NCBI GenBank assembly: GCA_959598545.1
Contig: CAUGFC010000030.1
Location: forward strand, 1-17,705
Origin: an uncultured Olsenella sp.
GTDB lineage: Bacteria > Actinomycetota > Coriobacteriia > Coriobacteriales > Atopobiaceae
DNA length: 17,705 nucleotides
Direction of reading: 5' to 3'
In this document: positions 6,571 through 13,658 of the stretch, piece after piece
Position numbering within the stretch: the stretch's first letter is position 1
Layout: each line of letters begins with the position of its first letter
Program-made: the position numbers and the translations under genes
The notes under the pieces: model-generated
What the model was told of the DNA's origin: nothing
What the model saw: only the letters and a program-made list of their open reading frames with translations
The model's database searches: none

Positions 6571-7142
6571 CACGCCCCGACGCCGAGAGGGACGACGCGG
6601 CGGGGGCCGAGAAGGACGCGCCGGTTGCGCGCGTCCCCGCGGCGAGCTCGGAGGCCACGCGCCACGTCATGCAGGCCAACCGCAGCAAGAACACCTCGCC
6701 CGAGCTGCGCGTCCGCGCCGCTCTGCGTGCGGCCGGGCTCACCGGCTACCGCCTCCACTGGAGGGCGGCCCCGGGCAGGCCCGACGTCTGCTTCCCCGGG
6801 AGGCGCGTGGCGATCCAGATCAACGGGTGCTTCTGGCATCGCTGCCCGTTCTGCGGTCCCTCCCGTCCCAAGACCCACCCCGAGTTCTGGGAGGCCAAGT
6901 TCGCCCGCAACCGGGAGCGCGACGAGCGCAACGCCCGTCTCATGCTGGAGGCGGGGTGGACGCTGCTCGTGGTCTGGGAGTGCCAGCTCAAGCGCGACCG
7001 CTTCACGTCCACGATGGCGCGCCTCGTCGCGGAGGTCCGCGCGGCGGGGGAGGGACGGCTTCCCGCGCACGTGCTGGACGTGGGCGCCCCGCCGGTCTGG
7101 CGCCTGCGCGCGCGGAGGCTGCGGCGCCGGCATCGCTCCTAG
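6564..7142 (+). CDS. vsr: Very-short-patch mismatch endonuclease (Vsr)
   Basis: Vsr nicks DNA 5' of T in T:G mismatches that arise by deamination of 5-methylcytosine. The 192-residue protein has the family core: HVMQANRSKNTSPELRVR (34-51), GRPDVCFP with D74 in the place of the catalytic aspartate, INGCFWHRCPFC (86-97) with H92 and zinc-type cysteines 89, 94 and 97, PKTHPEFW (102-109), RNRERD (115-120) and VVWEC with C140. The GTG start at 6564, inside the upstream gene, is preceded by GGAAGAGGG (6551-6559). Starting at the internal ATG (codon 36) would cut into the conserved core, so the GTG is preferred. The first 30 residues are an unconserved extension. No cytosine methyltransferase, the usual partner, is in the window. 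Confidence 0.88.
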   Translation: MVARPDAERDDAAGAEKDAPVARVPAASSEATRHVMQANRSKNTSPELRVRAALRAAGLTGYRLHWRAAPGRPDVCFPGRRVAIQINGCFWHRCPFCGPSRPKTHPEFWEAKFARNRERDERNARLMLEAGWTLLVVWECQLKRDRFTSTMARLVAEVRAAGEGRLPAHVLDVGAPPVWRLRARRLRRRHRS

Positions 7143-7247
7143 GGCCCGCCCGACCGCTCGCCAGCGCGTCGCCACGCGCGGCTAGCTGCGGTGCTAGGCT
7201 TGACGGAACACGATTCGCGCCCCGCGGCGCCGAGGAGGTCCGAGCCC

Positions 7248-8027
7248 ATGTCCACCTACGTCTTCTCGGACGTGCACGGCCATCGCGCCACGCTCGAGCG
7301 CGCGCTCATGCGCGTCTCGCCCGCGGCGGACGACCGCGTGGTCTGCCTGGGCGACATGGTCGACCGCGGGCCCGACCCGGTGGGCGTGCTGCGCGTGGTG
7401 CGGGGGCTCCCCGGTGCGGTCGCGCTCATGGGCAACCACGAGGACCTCATGCTCTCCTGCCTGGACGCCCAGGACGACGCGCTTGCGGCCCTCAACTGGG
7501 CGATCAACGGCGGGACGACCACGTCGGAGGGGCTGGCTCAGCTCCGGGCGGACGAGCTAGAGGACCTGCTCGCCTGGGTGCGCGCCTGCCCGCGCGCGGC
7601 GAGCGCCCATGTCGGCGACCGTCGCTACCTGCTCGTCCACGCCGGCGTGGACCTCACCGCCCCCGAGCCCGCCGCCTGGGACGACGAGACCGTCGACGCC
7701 TACCTCGCCGCGCAGAGCGTCGAGGACCTCACCTGGATCCGCGAGGAGTTCTGGGGTGCGGAGCGGGGCCTCTCGGGGCGCGACGGCTCGGGCCCCGTCG
7801 TCGTGGCCGGTCACACCCCCACGCCCTATCTGGAGCGCATGGCGAGCTCGCTCGACCGTCCCGCCGTCGGCGACGACGGCCTCGCGCGCATGGTGCGCGT
7901 GGGAGAGCGACGCGACCGCTGGGACGTCGACTGCGGCGCCGCCGGCGGGGCGGGCTACGGGCAGGTGCTCATCCTGCGCCTGGACGACGGCGAGGAGTTC
8001 TACGAGCCCGTGCGCGAGGGGGAGTAG
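7248..8027 (+). CDS. Metallophosphoesterase (PPP-type phosphatase-like)
   Basis: This is a calcineurin-like phosphoesterase of 259 residues with a two-metal active site. The motifs are in the expected order: FSDVHGH (D8, H10), GDMVDRGPD (D36), GNHED (N63, H64), LLVHAGVD and VAGHTPT. The layout resembles bacterial PPP-type serine/threonine phosphatases and symmetrical diadenosine tetraphosphatases; the sequence alone does not tell which substrate is used. ATG 7248 is preceded by GAGGAGGT (7232-7239), better than an in-frame upstream codon at 7191. The 105-bp gap before it has only a weak extended -10-like string (TGCTAGGCT, about 7190-7198). It appears to be a separate transcription unit between vsr and the ATP-grasp gene. 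Confidence 0.85.
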   Translation: MSTYVFSDVHGHRATLERALMRVSPAADDRVVCLGDMVDRGPDPVGVLRVVRGLPGAVALMGNHEDLMLSCLDAQDDALAALNWAINGGTTTSEGLAQLRADELEDLLAWVRACPRAASAHVGDRRYLLVHAGVDLTAPEPAAWDDETVDAYLAAQSVEDLTWIREEFWGAERGLSGRDGSGPVVVAGHTPTPYLERMASSLDRPAVGDDGLARMVRVGERRDRWDVDCGAAGGAGYGQVLILRLDDGEEFYEPVREGE

Positions 8028-8089
8028 CGGCGCGTCCCGGCCCGCTCCACCGAAGGTCCACAACTGGGGCGCCTCCCGCCCCGCGACCT

Positions 8090-8118
8090 TTGTTCTTGTC
8101 CGGCGCAACACCTACAAT
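8090..8118 (+). promoter_or_regulatory. Promoter of the ATP-grasp-dgt operon
   Basis: TTGTTC (8090-8095) and TACAAT (8113-8118) are separated by exactly 17 bases, a good housekeeping-type promoter. The predicted leader then holds a 6-bp hairpin, CCCCCG (8138-8143) with CGGGGG (8147-8152), three bases before the ribosome-binding site GAGGAGGA (8156-8163). The hairpin could influence translation of the first gene. Confidence 0.7.
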
Positions 8119-8165
8119 GCCTGCGTTGCAAACCGTGCCCCCGCAACGGGGGAGCGAGGAGGATC

Positions 8166-9557
8166 ATGAGCAGCCTTCGCAGCCGTTCGCTTTCTGAGGA
8201 GTACCTGGGCATCCTGGCAGAGCTGGGGGGTGACGAGGCCGGCCGTGACGCCGCGGCGTCCTACCTCGCCTCCGCGCACCACGTCACGCATCGCGAGGGC
8301 ACGCCGACCTGGGCGCTCTCGCCCAAGGTGCTCTCTGCCGGCGAGGTGGGCATCCTGCGCGAGGCGGCCGAGACCATGGGCCGCATCCTTGACAAGGTTA
8401 CGAGGCGCTACCGCGACGACGCCGACTTCCGCGCGCGCTTCGGCCTGCCCGCCGAGCTGGAGGCGCTCGCGCTCGTCCCCACGGGCTACGAGCAGGCGGT
8501 CCCGCTCGCGCGCGTCGACGTCCTCTTCGACGAGGAGACCGGCGACTTCACCCTCGCCGGCGTGGCCACGGACAGCTCGCTCGGCATGAGCGCCTCCGTC
8601 GAGGTCACGCGCGCCGTGCAGCTCACCGAGGCCTACCGCCGCTTCACCGAGGCGCACCCCGGGATCGAGACCTTCGACGTCGCGGCCGGCGTCGTGGACG
8701 CCCTGCGCGAGACCTACACCTCGTGGGCCAACGCCGACGCGGGGACCCGTCACCCCGAGCGCCCCGCCGTGGGCATCGTGGACTACCCCGAGAGCGCCTC
8801 CGCCGGCGAGTTCTCCGACGTCATCGCCCGCCTCGCGGACGAGGGCGTGTTCGCGCGCTTCGTGGACATCCGCGACCTGCGCATCGAGGAGGCCGCCGGC
8901 CAGCGGCGGCTCGTGGACTCGCAGGGCCCCATCGCCTGCGTCTATCGTCGCGTCCTGCTGTCGGAGATGCTCGAGAAGCCCTGTCCGGGCGCCGACGCCC
9001 TCGTGGAGGCGGCGCGCCGCGGCCTCGCCTGCGTGATCGGCGGGTTCGGCACCTGGCCGGCCTCCACCAACGCGCTCTTCTCGGTGCTCGCCTCCGACGC
9101 CGTGGAGGACGTGCTCGACTACTCCGAGCTCGCCTTCGTGCGCGCCCACGTCCCCGAGACGCACGTCCTGTCCCGCGGCTGCGACCTCGCGCCGTACCTC
9201 GCCGAGCCCGAGCGCTGGCTGGCCCGCCCCGCCGGCGCCTACCGCGCCAACGAGGCCGTCTGGGGCGGCTCCTGCGCGGACCGCGACAGCTGGTGGCGCG
9301 TGCTTCTGGGCTGCGCCGAGGAGGGCGGCTCGGTCGAGCTCCGCGACAGGACCTACCGCTCCCGCGTGGTGCTGGGCGCCCCGGCCCCGGGCGACAAGGT
9401 CGACCACGGCTCCGAGCCCGTGGAGGTGGAGAACCTGCTGGGCCTCTACCTCTTCCGCGGCCAGTTCGGCGGCGTGTACGCGCGCGGCGGCTACGACGAC
9501 GGGCTCGGCCCCTGGTCGAACCGCGTCACCATGGGCTGCCTCGTCGTGCGCGACTAG
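8166..9557 (+). CDS. Circularly permuted ATP-grasp-like protein
   Basis: The 463-residue protein is most like circularly permuted ATP-grasp or glutathionylspermidine-synthase-like ligases. Supporting blocks are VPLARVDVLFDEETGDFTL and GVATDSSLGMS (about 113-140), VGIVDYPES (about 200), VFARFVDIRDL (about 224-234), ACVYRRVLLSEML (about 258-270), RRGLACVIGGFGTWPAS (about 284-300), and a C-terminal VENLLGLYLFRGQFGGVYARGG (about 420-441), where this group usually has its last strand and loop. Substrates are unknown; ligation of an amine to a carboxylate is only the family expectation. GAGGAGGA at 8156-8163 supports the start. dgt follows after 12 bp on the same strand, so the two are probably cotranscribed. 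Confidence 0.6.
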   Translation: MSSLRSRSLSEEYLGILAELGGDEAGRDAAASYLASAHHVTHREGTPTWALSPKVLSAGEVGILREAAETMGRILDKVTRRYRDDADFRARFGLPAELEALALVPTGYEQAVPLARVDVLFDEETGDFTLAGVATDSSLGMSASVEVTRAVQLTEAYRRFTEAHPGIETFDVAAGVVDALRETYTSWANADAGTRHPERPAVGIVDYPESASAGEFSDVIARLADEGVFARFVDIRDLRIEEAAGQRRLVDSQGPIACVYRRVLLSEMLEKPCPGADALVEAARRGLACVIGGFGTWPASTNALFSVLASDAVEDVLDYSELAFVRAHVPETHVLSRGCDLAPYLAEPERWLARPAGAYRANEAVWGGSCADRDSWWRVLLGCAEEGGSVELRDRTYRSRVVLGAPAPGDKVDHGSEPVEVENLLGLYLFRGQFGGVYARGGYDDGLGPWSNRVTMGCLVVRD

Positions 9558-9569
9558 GGGGCCGGTCGC

Positions 9570-10817
9570 ATGACGCAGGGGGAGAACAGGCTCGCGCCCG
9601 GGCTCACCGGCCGGCTCTCCGAGCGGGCCGCCGCCCTCGTCGAGGAGCGCCGCGCGTCCGGCGCGCTCTCGCCGTTCGCCTGCCGCGACGCGTCCGCGAT
9701 CCGCCGCGACCTCTGCGAGCGCGACGCGGACACCGCGCTGAGGCCGGCCTTCGTGCGCGACGCCGAGAAGATCGTCCACCTCCCGGCGTACAACCGCCTG
9801 GCGGGCAAGACGCAGGTCTTCTCGTTCCGCGCCAACGACGACCTCTCCCGCCGCGGCCTGCACGTGCAGCTCGTGGCGCGCGTCGCCCGCGACATCGGCC
9901 GCGCCCTCGGGCTCAACCTCGACCTGATCGAGGCGATCGCGCTGGGGCACGACCTCGGCCACACCCCGTTCGGCCACGCCGGCGAGCGGTTCCTGAACGA
10001 CGTCTACCACGCCCGCACCGGGCGCTGGTTCTTCCACAACGTGCAGAGCGCCCGCGTCATGGACGAGCTCGCCGGCCGCAACGTCAGCCTGCAGACCCTC
10101 GACGGCGCGCTCTGCCACAACGGCGAGTTCGAGCTCCAGCGCTTCGAGACGAGCGGGCTGGCCGAGTTCGACACCTACGAGCGTGTCGTGGACTCCTGCT
10201 GGGAGCACGGCGACGAGGCGATCCGCCACCTGCGCCCCATGACGCTCGAGGGCTGCGTGGTGCGCGTCTCGGACATCATCGCCTACGTGGGCAAGGACCG
10301 CCAGGACGCCATCCGCGCGGGGCTCGTGGACGAGGGTGCCTTCGACGACGGGCTCGGCGGCGCCTACAACGCCTGGGCGCTCTCCGCCTTCGCGGCCGAC
10401 GTCGTGGAGCACAGCGTGGGCGAGGACGCCATCGCCATGAGCGAGGAGGGCTTCGCCGAGTTGCGCCGCGCCAAGCGCGAGAACTACGAGAAGATCTACG
10501 GCGCCGCCGAGGTCAACGGCGACTTCCCGGCCGAGGTCGCCGAGCTCTTCTCGGCGCTCTACGAGCACGAGCTGGAGGCGCTGGCCTCCGGCGACGAGTC
10601 CGCCGCGATCTTCGCGCACCACGTGGCGCCCACGGAGCGTCGCCTGGCCTTCTACGGGCGCCGCTACGACTGGGAGCGGGACCCCGACCAGACCGTGGTG
10701 GACTTCATCTCCTCGATGACGGACGACTACTTCATGGCCACCTGCTCCGCCGTGTTCCCGCGCGCCGCGGAGCTCTTCCCGAGCCACGGGTACTTCTCGC
10801 CGGAGGTGCGCGCGTAG
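9570..10817 (+). CDS. dgt: Deoxyguanosinetriphosphate triphosphohydrolase-like HD protein
   Basis: This is an HD-domain dNTPase that would hydrolyse dNTPs to deoxynucleoside and triphosphate, adjusting nucleotide pools. In 415 residues it shows the family opening NRLAGKTQVFSF (75-86), the metal-binding set H98, H127-D128 (ALGHDLGHTPFGH, 124-136) and D235 (VRVSDIIAYVGKD), and the mid-protein FFHNVQSARVM. Length and order fit the Dgt subfamily that acts on several dNTPs. The ribosome-binding site is modest (AGGGGG just after the upstream stop), consistent with coupling to the ATP-grasp-like gene 12 bp upstream. The next gene has its own promoter-like element, so this is probably the end of the operon. 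Confidence 0.9.
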   Translation: MTQGENRLAPGLTGRLSERAAALVEERRASGALSPFACRDASAIRRDLCERDADTALRPAFVRDAEKIVHLPAYNRLAGKTQVFSFRANDDLSRRGLHVQLVARVARDIGRALGLNLDLIEAIALGHDLGHTPFGHAGERFLNDVYHARTGRWFFHNVQSARVMDELAGRNVSLQTLDGALCHNGEFELQRFETSGLAEFDTYERVVDSCWEHGDEAIRHLRPMTLEGCVVRVSDIIAYVGKDRQDAIRAGLVDEGAFDDGLGGAYNAWALSAFAADVVEHSVGEDAIAMSEEGFAELRRAKRENYEKIYGAAEVNGDFPAEVAELFSALYEHELEALASGDESAAIFAHHVAPTERRLAFYGRRYDWERDPDQTVVDFISSMTDDYFMATCSAVFPRAAELFPSHGYFSPEVRA

Positions 10818-10855
10818 GGACGCCTCGGCGGATTCCCGGGCGCTTCCACCTCAGA

Positions 10856-10886
10856 TTGTGGCCTTGTGGCCGATTGCTGCTAGAAT
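10856..10886 (+). promoter_or_regulatory. Possible promoter of the alpha/beta hydrolase gene
   Basis: TAGAAT at 10881-10886 is a good -10 and would place the transcript start about 20 bases before ATG 10913. The best -35 is TTGTGG (10856-10861), with a long 19-base spacer, so the -35 assignment is uncertain. Confidence 0.5.
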
Positions 10887-10912
10887 CCCCACCCTGGACG
10901 AAGGGGGGGGAC

Positions 10913-11917
10913 ATGGCGCTGGCGAGAAGAACGAGACGGGTCCTGGCGGTGGTCGCCGCCGCGGTCGTGGTCGTCGCGATCGCGGGCCTGGCCCTGGCGG
11001 GCAACTTCCTCGTCGACTTTGCGCTCAACCCGAGCTCGGAGGTCTCGATGGCGGCCACGATGCGCGCCGGCGACGTCGACGGCCTGGACTACGCGGAGGC
11101 CCCCAAGCTCGACGAGGCGTACGCGGAGGAGGCCGCCTCCTGGTTCGACGCCGGGAAGCGGAGCGTCTCGCACGTCGCCGACGACGGCACGGAGCTCCTG
11201 GGCTGGGAGCTCTCCGGCGCCGAGGACGGCGCGTATGCGGACGGCCACACCTGGGCCGTGGTCTGCCACGGCTACATCGGCAAGCCCGCCGACATGGCCA
11301 AGTACGCCTACCACTTCGCGCGGCTCGGCATGGACGTGCTCATGCCCGCGGCGCGCGGCCACGAGCGCAACGTCGACGCCGGCCTCATCCAGATGGGTTG
11401 GGGCGACGCGCGCGACCTCGTGGGCTGGGTGGACGACATCGTCGAGCGCGACCCGGACGCCCGGATTCTGCTCTTCGGCACCTCGATGGGCGGGGCGGAG
11501 GTCATGATGGCCTCGGGCATGGACGGGCTCGCCGAGAACGTGCGCCTGATCGTGGAGGACTGCGGCTACACGAGCGTGTGGGACGAGTTCGAGCTGCAGC
11601 TGGATAACGTCTTCGGCCTGCCGAGCTTCCCGATCCTGAATGCCGCTGACCTCATCTGCCAGCTGCGCGCGGGCTACGCCTTCGAGGCGGCCTCCGCGGT
11701 GGAGAGCCTGCGCCGCGCGAGCGTGCCGATGCTCTTCATCCACGGCGACGCGGACGAGTTCGTGCCCTTCTCGATGCTCGACGAGAGCTACGAGGCCTGC
11801 GCGAGCGCGGTGAAGGAGAGGCTCGTCGTGGAGGGCGCCGGCCACGGCCTCTCCGCCAGCACCGACCCGGCGCTCTACTGGGGGACCGTGGACGCCTTCA
11901 TCTCCGACAACCTCTAG
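10913..11917 (+). CDS. Membrane-anchored alpha/beta hydrolase
   Basis: A basic N-terminus (RRTRR, 5-9) followed by one hydrophobic helix (about 10-30) should anchor this 334-residue protein with its domain outside the membrane. The hydrolase domain has the nucleophile elbow GTSMGG with S191, the acid in IHGDADEFVP (D279 or D281) and H311 in GAGHG. CHGYIGKP (118-125) gives the oxyanion-hole region. It resembles YqkD-type extracytoplasmic esterases or peptidase-S9-like hydrolases; the substrate is unknown. AAGGGGGGGG (10901-10910) precedes ATG 10913. An exact minus-strand CGTTCTTCTCGCC lies in codons 3-7 (10933-10921), so the intergenic motif here falls inside coding sequence and encodes part of the basic segment. 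Confidence 0.82.
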   Translation: MALARRTRRVLAVVAAAVVVVAIAGLALAGNFLVDFALNPSSEVSMAATMRAGDVDGLDYAEAPKLDEAYAEEAASWFDAGKRSVSHVADDGTELLGWELSGAEDGAYADGHTWAVVCHGYIGKPADMAKYAYHFARLGMDVLMPAARGHERNVDAGLIQMGWGDARDLVGWVDDIVERDPDARILLFGTSMGGAEVMMASGMDGLAENVRLIVEDCGYTSVWDEFELQLDNVFGLPSFPILNAADLICQLRAGYAFEAASAVESLRRASVPMLFIHGDADEFVPFSMLDESYEACASAVKERLVVEGAGHGLSASTDPALYWGTVDAFISDNL

Positions 11918-11962
11918 GTCCGCCGAGAAGCACCCCCTCGTGCGCCGTCCCATCCCCTCCTC

Positions 11963-12073
11963 TGAGGGTATGTGCACTGTTCACGAATTGATGCTCTTCT
12001 CGCCAAGCCGTCTACCTGCGATTATGCAATCGCATGGCATCATATTATATTTTGAATAGTGTACATACCCTCA
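11963..12073. repeat. AT-rich cruciform-like inverted-repeat unit H
   Basis: Outer arms of 21 bases (11963-11983 and 12053-12073, each beginning or ending with TGAGGGTATGT or its complement) match at 19 positions. Nested within are TGATGC/GCATCA (11989-11994 with 12037-12042) and TGCGATT/AATCGCA (12017-12023 with 12028-12034). TTCTCGCC is at 11997-12004. The 12035-12060 part is strongly A+T-rich, unlike everything around it. It lies between the hydrolase and rarA and could be a mobile-element remnant, a regulator binding site, or a member of the window's hairpin family. I see no target-site duplication and no gene inside. Confidence 0.75.
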
Positions 12074-12133
12074 AAATGGGGGCACACACCCTCGAAGGGG
12101 AACGTCCCCCCGGCGCTCCGCGGCGCTCTGGCG

Positions 12134-12139
12134 TACAAT
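12134..12139 (+). promoter_or_regulatory. -10 element giving a leaderless rarA transcript
   Basis: TACAAT ends only 7 bases before ATG 12147, so transcription should start at or next to the start codon. No ribosome-binding site precedes the ATG. There is no clear -35; instead CGGCGCTC is repeated at 12111-12118 and 12121-12128, exactly 10 bases apart, and a small stem GGGGA/TCCCC lies at 12097-12109. Confidence 0.6.
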
Positions 12140-12146
12140 CGCCCCC

Positions 12147-13466
12147 ATGGAGACGCTCTTCACCCACATAGAGAACGCGCGCCGGGACGAGAACGCCCCG
12201 CTTGCGGCCCGCATGCGGCCCACCACGCTCGACGGCTTCGTCGGGCAGCCCCAGGCGGTGGGTCCCGGCAGCTGGCTGCGCCGCGCCATCGAGCACGACA
12301 CGCTCTCCTCGGTCATCCTCTACGGGCCCGCCGGCACGGGCAAGACCACGCTCGCGCGCATCATCGCCCACAGCACGCACGCCGAGTTCGTCGAGGTCTC
12401 CGCCGTCACGGGGACGGTCAAGGACCTGCGCCGGGAGATCGAGGCCGCCAAGAGCCGCCTGCTCACGGCCGCCCGCCGCACGATCCTGTTCGTCGACGAG
12501 ATCCACCGCTTCAACCGCGGGCAGCAGGACGCCCTGCTCCACGCCGTTGAGGACCGCACGGTGGTGCTCGTGGGCGCTACGACCGAGAACCCCTACTTCG
12601 AGGTCAACTCCGCCCTGATCAGCCGGAGCCGCGTCGTGGAGCTCGTCGCGCTCGACGACGATTCGGTCCGCGAGCTGCTCCGAAACGCCCTCTCCTCCGA
12701 ACGCGGCCTCGCGGGAGCCTTCGCGCTCGAGGCGGACGCCGAGGATGAGATCGTGCGCCTCGCCGGTGGCGACGGCCGGGCGGCGCTCACCTCGCTCGAG
12801 CTCGCCAGCCAGATGGTGGACGAGAAGCCCGAGGACGGCACGGCGCTCATCACTCGCGAGCACGTCACCGAGGCCAACCCGCGCCGCGGCCTGCCCTACG
12901 ACAAGGCCGGCGACATGCACTACGACGTCATCTCCGCCTTCATCAAGTCCATGCGCGGCTCGGACCCCGACGCCGTGCTCTACTGGCTCGCCCGCATGCT
13001 CGACGCTGGCGAGGACCCCAAGTTCATCGCCCGTCGCATCATGATCTGCGCCTCGGAGGACGTCGGCAACGCCGACCCGCAGGCGCTGCTCGTGGCCCAC
13101 GCCGCCTTCCGCGCCACCGAGGTGATCGGCATGCCCGAGTGCCGCATCAACCTGGCGCAGGCCGCCACCTACCTGGCCCTGGCCCCCAAGTCCAACGCCG
13201 CCGAGGCCGGCATCGACGCCGCGCTCGAGGAGGTGCGCCGCGGGCCCCGTCGCGAGGTGCCGAGCCACCTGCGCGACCGCCACCGCCCCGGCTCGGACGA
13301 GTACGGCCCCTACCTCTACCCGCACAACTACCCGGAGGGCTGGGTCGAGCAGCGCTACCTGCCCGAGGGCCTCGAGCGCGGCTGCTTCTACCACCCGAGC
13401 GGCCGCGGCTGGGAGGCGTGGCGCGAGGAGGCCATCGGCCGCGACCGCGGCGAGGCGGAGGAGTAG
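12147..13466 (+). CDS. rarA: Replication-associated recombination protein A (RarA/MgsA) AAA+ ATPase
   Basis: RarA is a clamp-loader-like AAA+ ATPase acting at stalled replication forks. In 439 residues it shows the substrate-binding start LAARMRPTTLDGFVGQ (19-34), Walker A GPAGTGKTT (60-68), Walker B ILFVDEIHRFN (113-123), sensor 1 GATTENPYFEVN (143-154) with ISRSRV, and the C-terminal tetramerisation part with HYDVISAFIKSMRGSDPDAALY-like residues and ASEDVGNADP. Length matches the family. The start is fixed by homology to the usual short N-terminus; the -10 seven bases upstream and the lack of a ribosome-binding site imply leaderless translation. It stands between two intergenic inverted repeats and appears monocistronic. 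Confidence 0.95.
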   Translation: METLFTHIENARRDENAPLAARMRPTTLDGFVGQPQAVGPGSWLRRAIEHDTLSSVILYGPAGTGKTTLARIIAHSTHAEFVEVSAVTGTVKDLRREIEAAKSRLLTAARRTILFVDEIHRFNRGQQDALLHAVEDRTVVLVGATTENPYFEVNSALISRSRVVELVALDDDSVRELLRNALSSERGLAGAFALEADAEDEIVRLAGGDGRAALTSLELASQMVDEKPEDGTALITREHVTEANPRRGLPYDKAGDMHYDVISAFIKSMRGSDPDAVLYWLARMLDAGEDPKFIARRIMICASEDVGNADPQALLVAHAAFRATEVIGMPECRINLAQAATYLALAPKSNAAEAGIDAALEEVRRGPRREVPSHLRDRHRPGSDEYGPYLYPHNYPEGWVEQRYLPEGLERGCFYHPSGRGWEAWREEAIGRDRGEAEE

Positions 13467-13472
13467 AGCTGC

Positions 13473-13567
13473 CGTCCTTCTCGCCCCGTGTCGTGTGGCT
13501 CAAGTGGAGAAAACGGACGCTTCCGACCCGATTTGGCGAGAAAAACGTCCCTCTCGTCCACTTGAGC
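13473..13567. repeat. Intergenic inverted-repeat unit E
   Basis: GCTCAAGTGGA (13498-13508) and TCCACTTGAGC (13557-13567) are perfect 11-bp arms, with an inner GGACG/CGTCC (13515-13519 with 13546-13550). CGTCCTTCTCGCC (13473-13485) stands just outside the left arm; GGCGAGAAAAACG (13535-13547), the inverse of CGTTTTTCTCGCC, is inside the loop. It begins seven bases after the rarA stop. The T5 run is on the minus strand without a preceding hairpin there, so it is not an obvious intrinsic terminator for rarA. Confidence 0.7.
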
Positions 13568-13606
13568 GTGTCCGCGACCGTGCCGACGCCGCGCGCGGCG
13601 ATTGGG

Positions 13607-13612
13607 TAGAAT
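13607..13612 (+). promoter_or_regulatory. Possible -10 of the sigma-factor gene cluster
   Basis: TAGAAT lies 46 bases before ATG 13659. It overlaps GGGTAG (13604-13609), which resembles the GGGTAT -10 known for SigB/SigF-type promoters, so self-activation by the cluster's own sigma factor is conceivable. No GTTT-like or TTGACA-like -35 is visible, which weakens both readings. Confidence 0.4.
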
Positions 13613-13658
13613 GTCTATTTGGGCAGACGCCCTGTGAGCGACGTCCCGGGGAGGGGCA

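Noticed and set aside
8112..10787. 891-codon open frame on the minus strand
   Set aside because: It is antisense to the ATP-grasp and dgt genes, has low-complexity composition and no domain, and is expected from high third-position G+C.
8723..11917. Very long plus-strand open frame (1064 codons) across three genes
   Set aside because: It is an arginine/proline/glycine-rich shadow frame of the G+C-rich genes. Only its last part (from 10913) is the real hydrolase gene.
11963..12073. Insertion sequence
   Set aside because: There is no transposase or target duplication and the unit is only 111 bp; at most a non-autonomous remnant.
13535..13547. Minus-strand terminator at the T5 run in unit E
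   Set aside because: No hairpin directly precedes the T-run on that strand and no minus-strand gene ends there.
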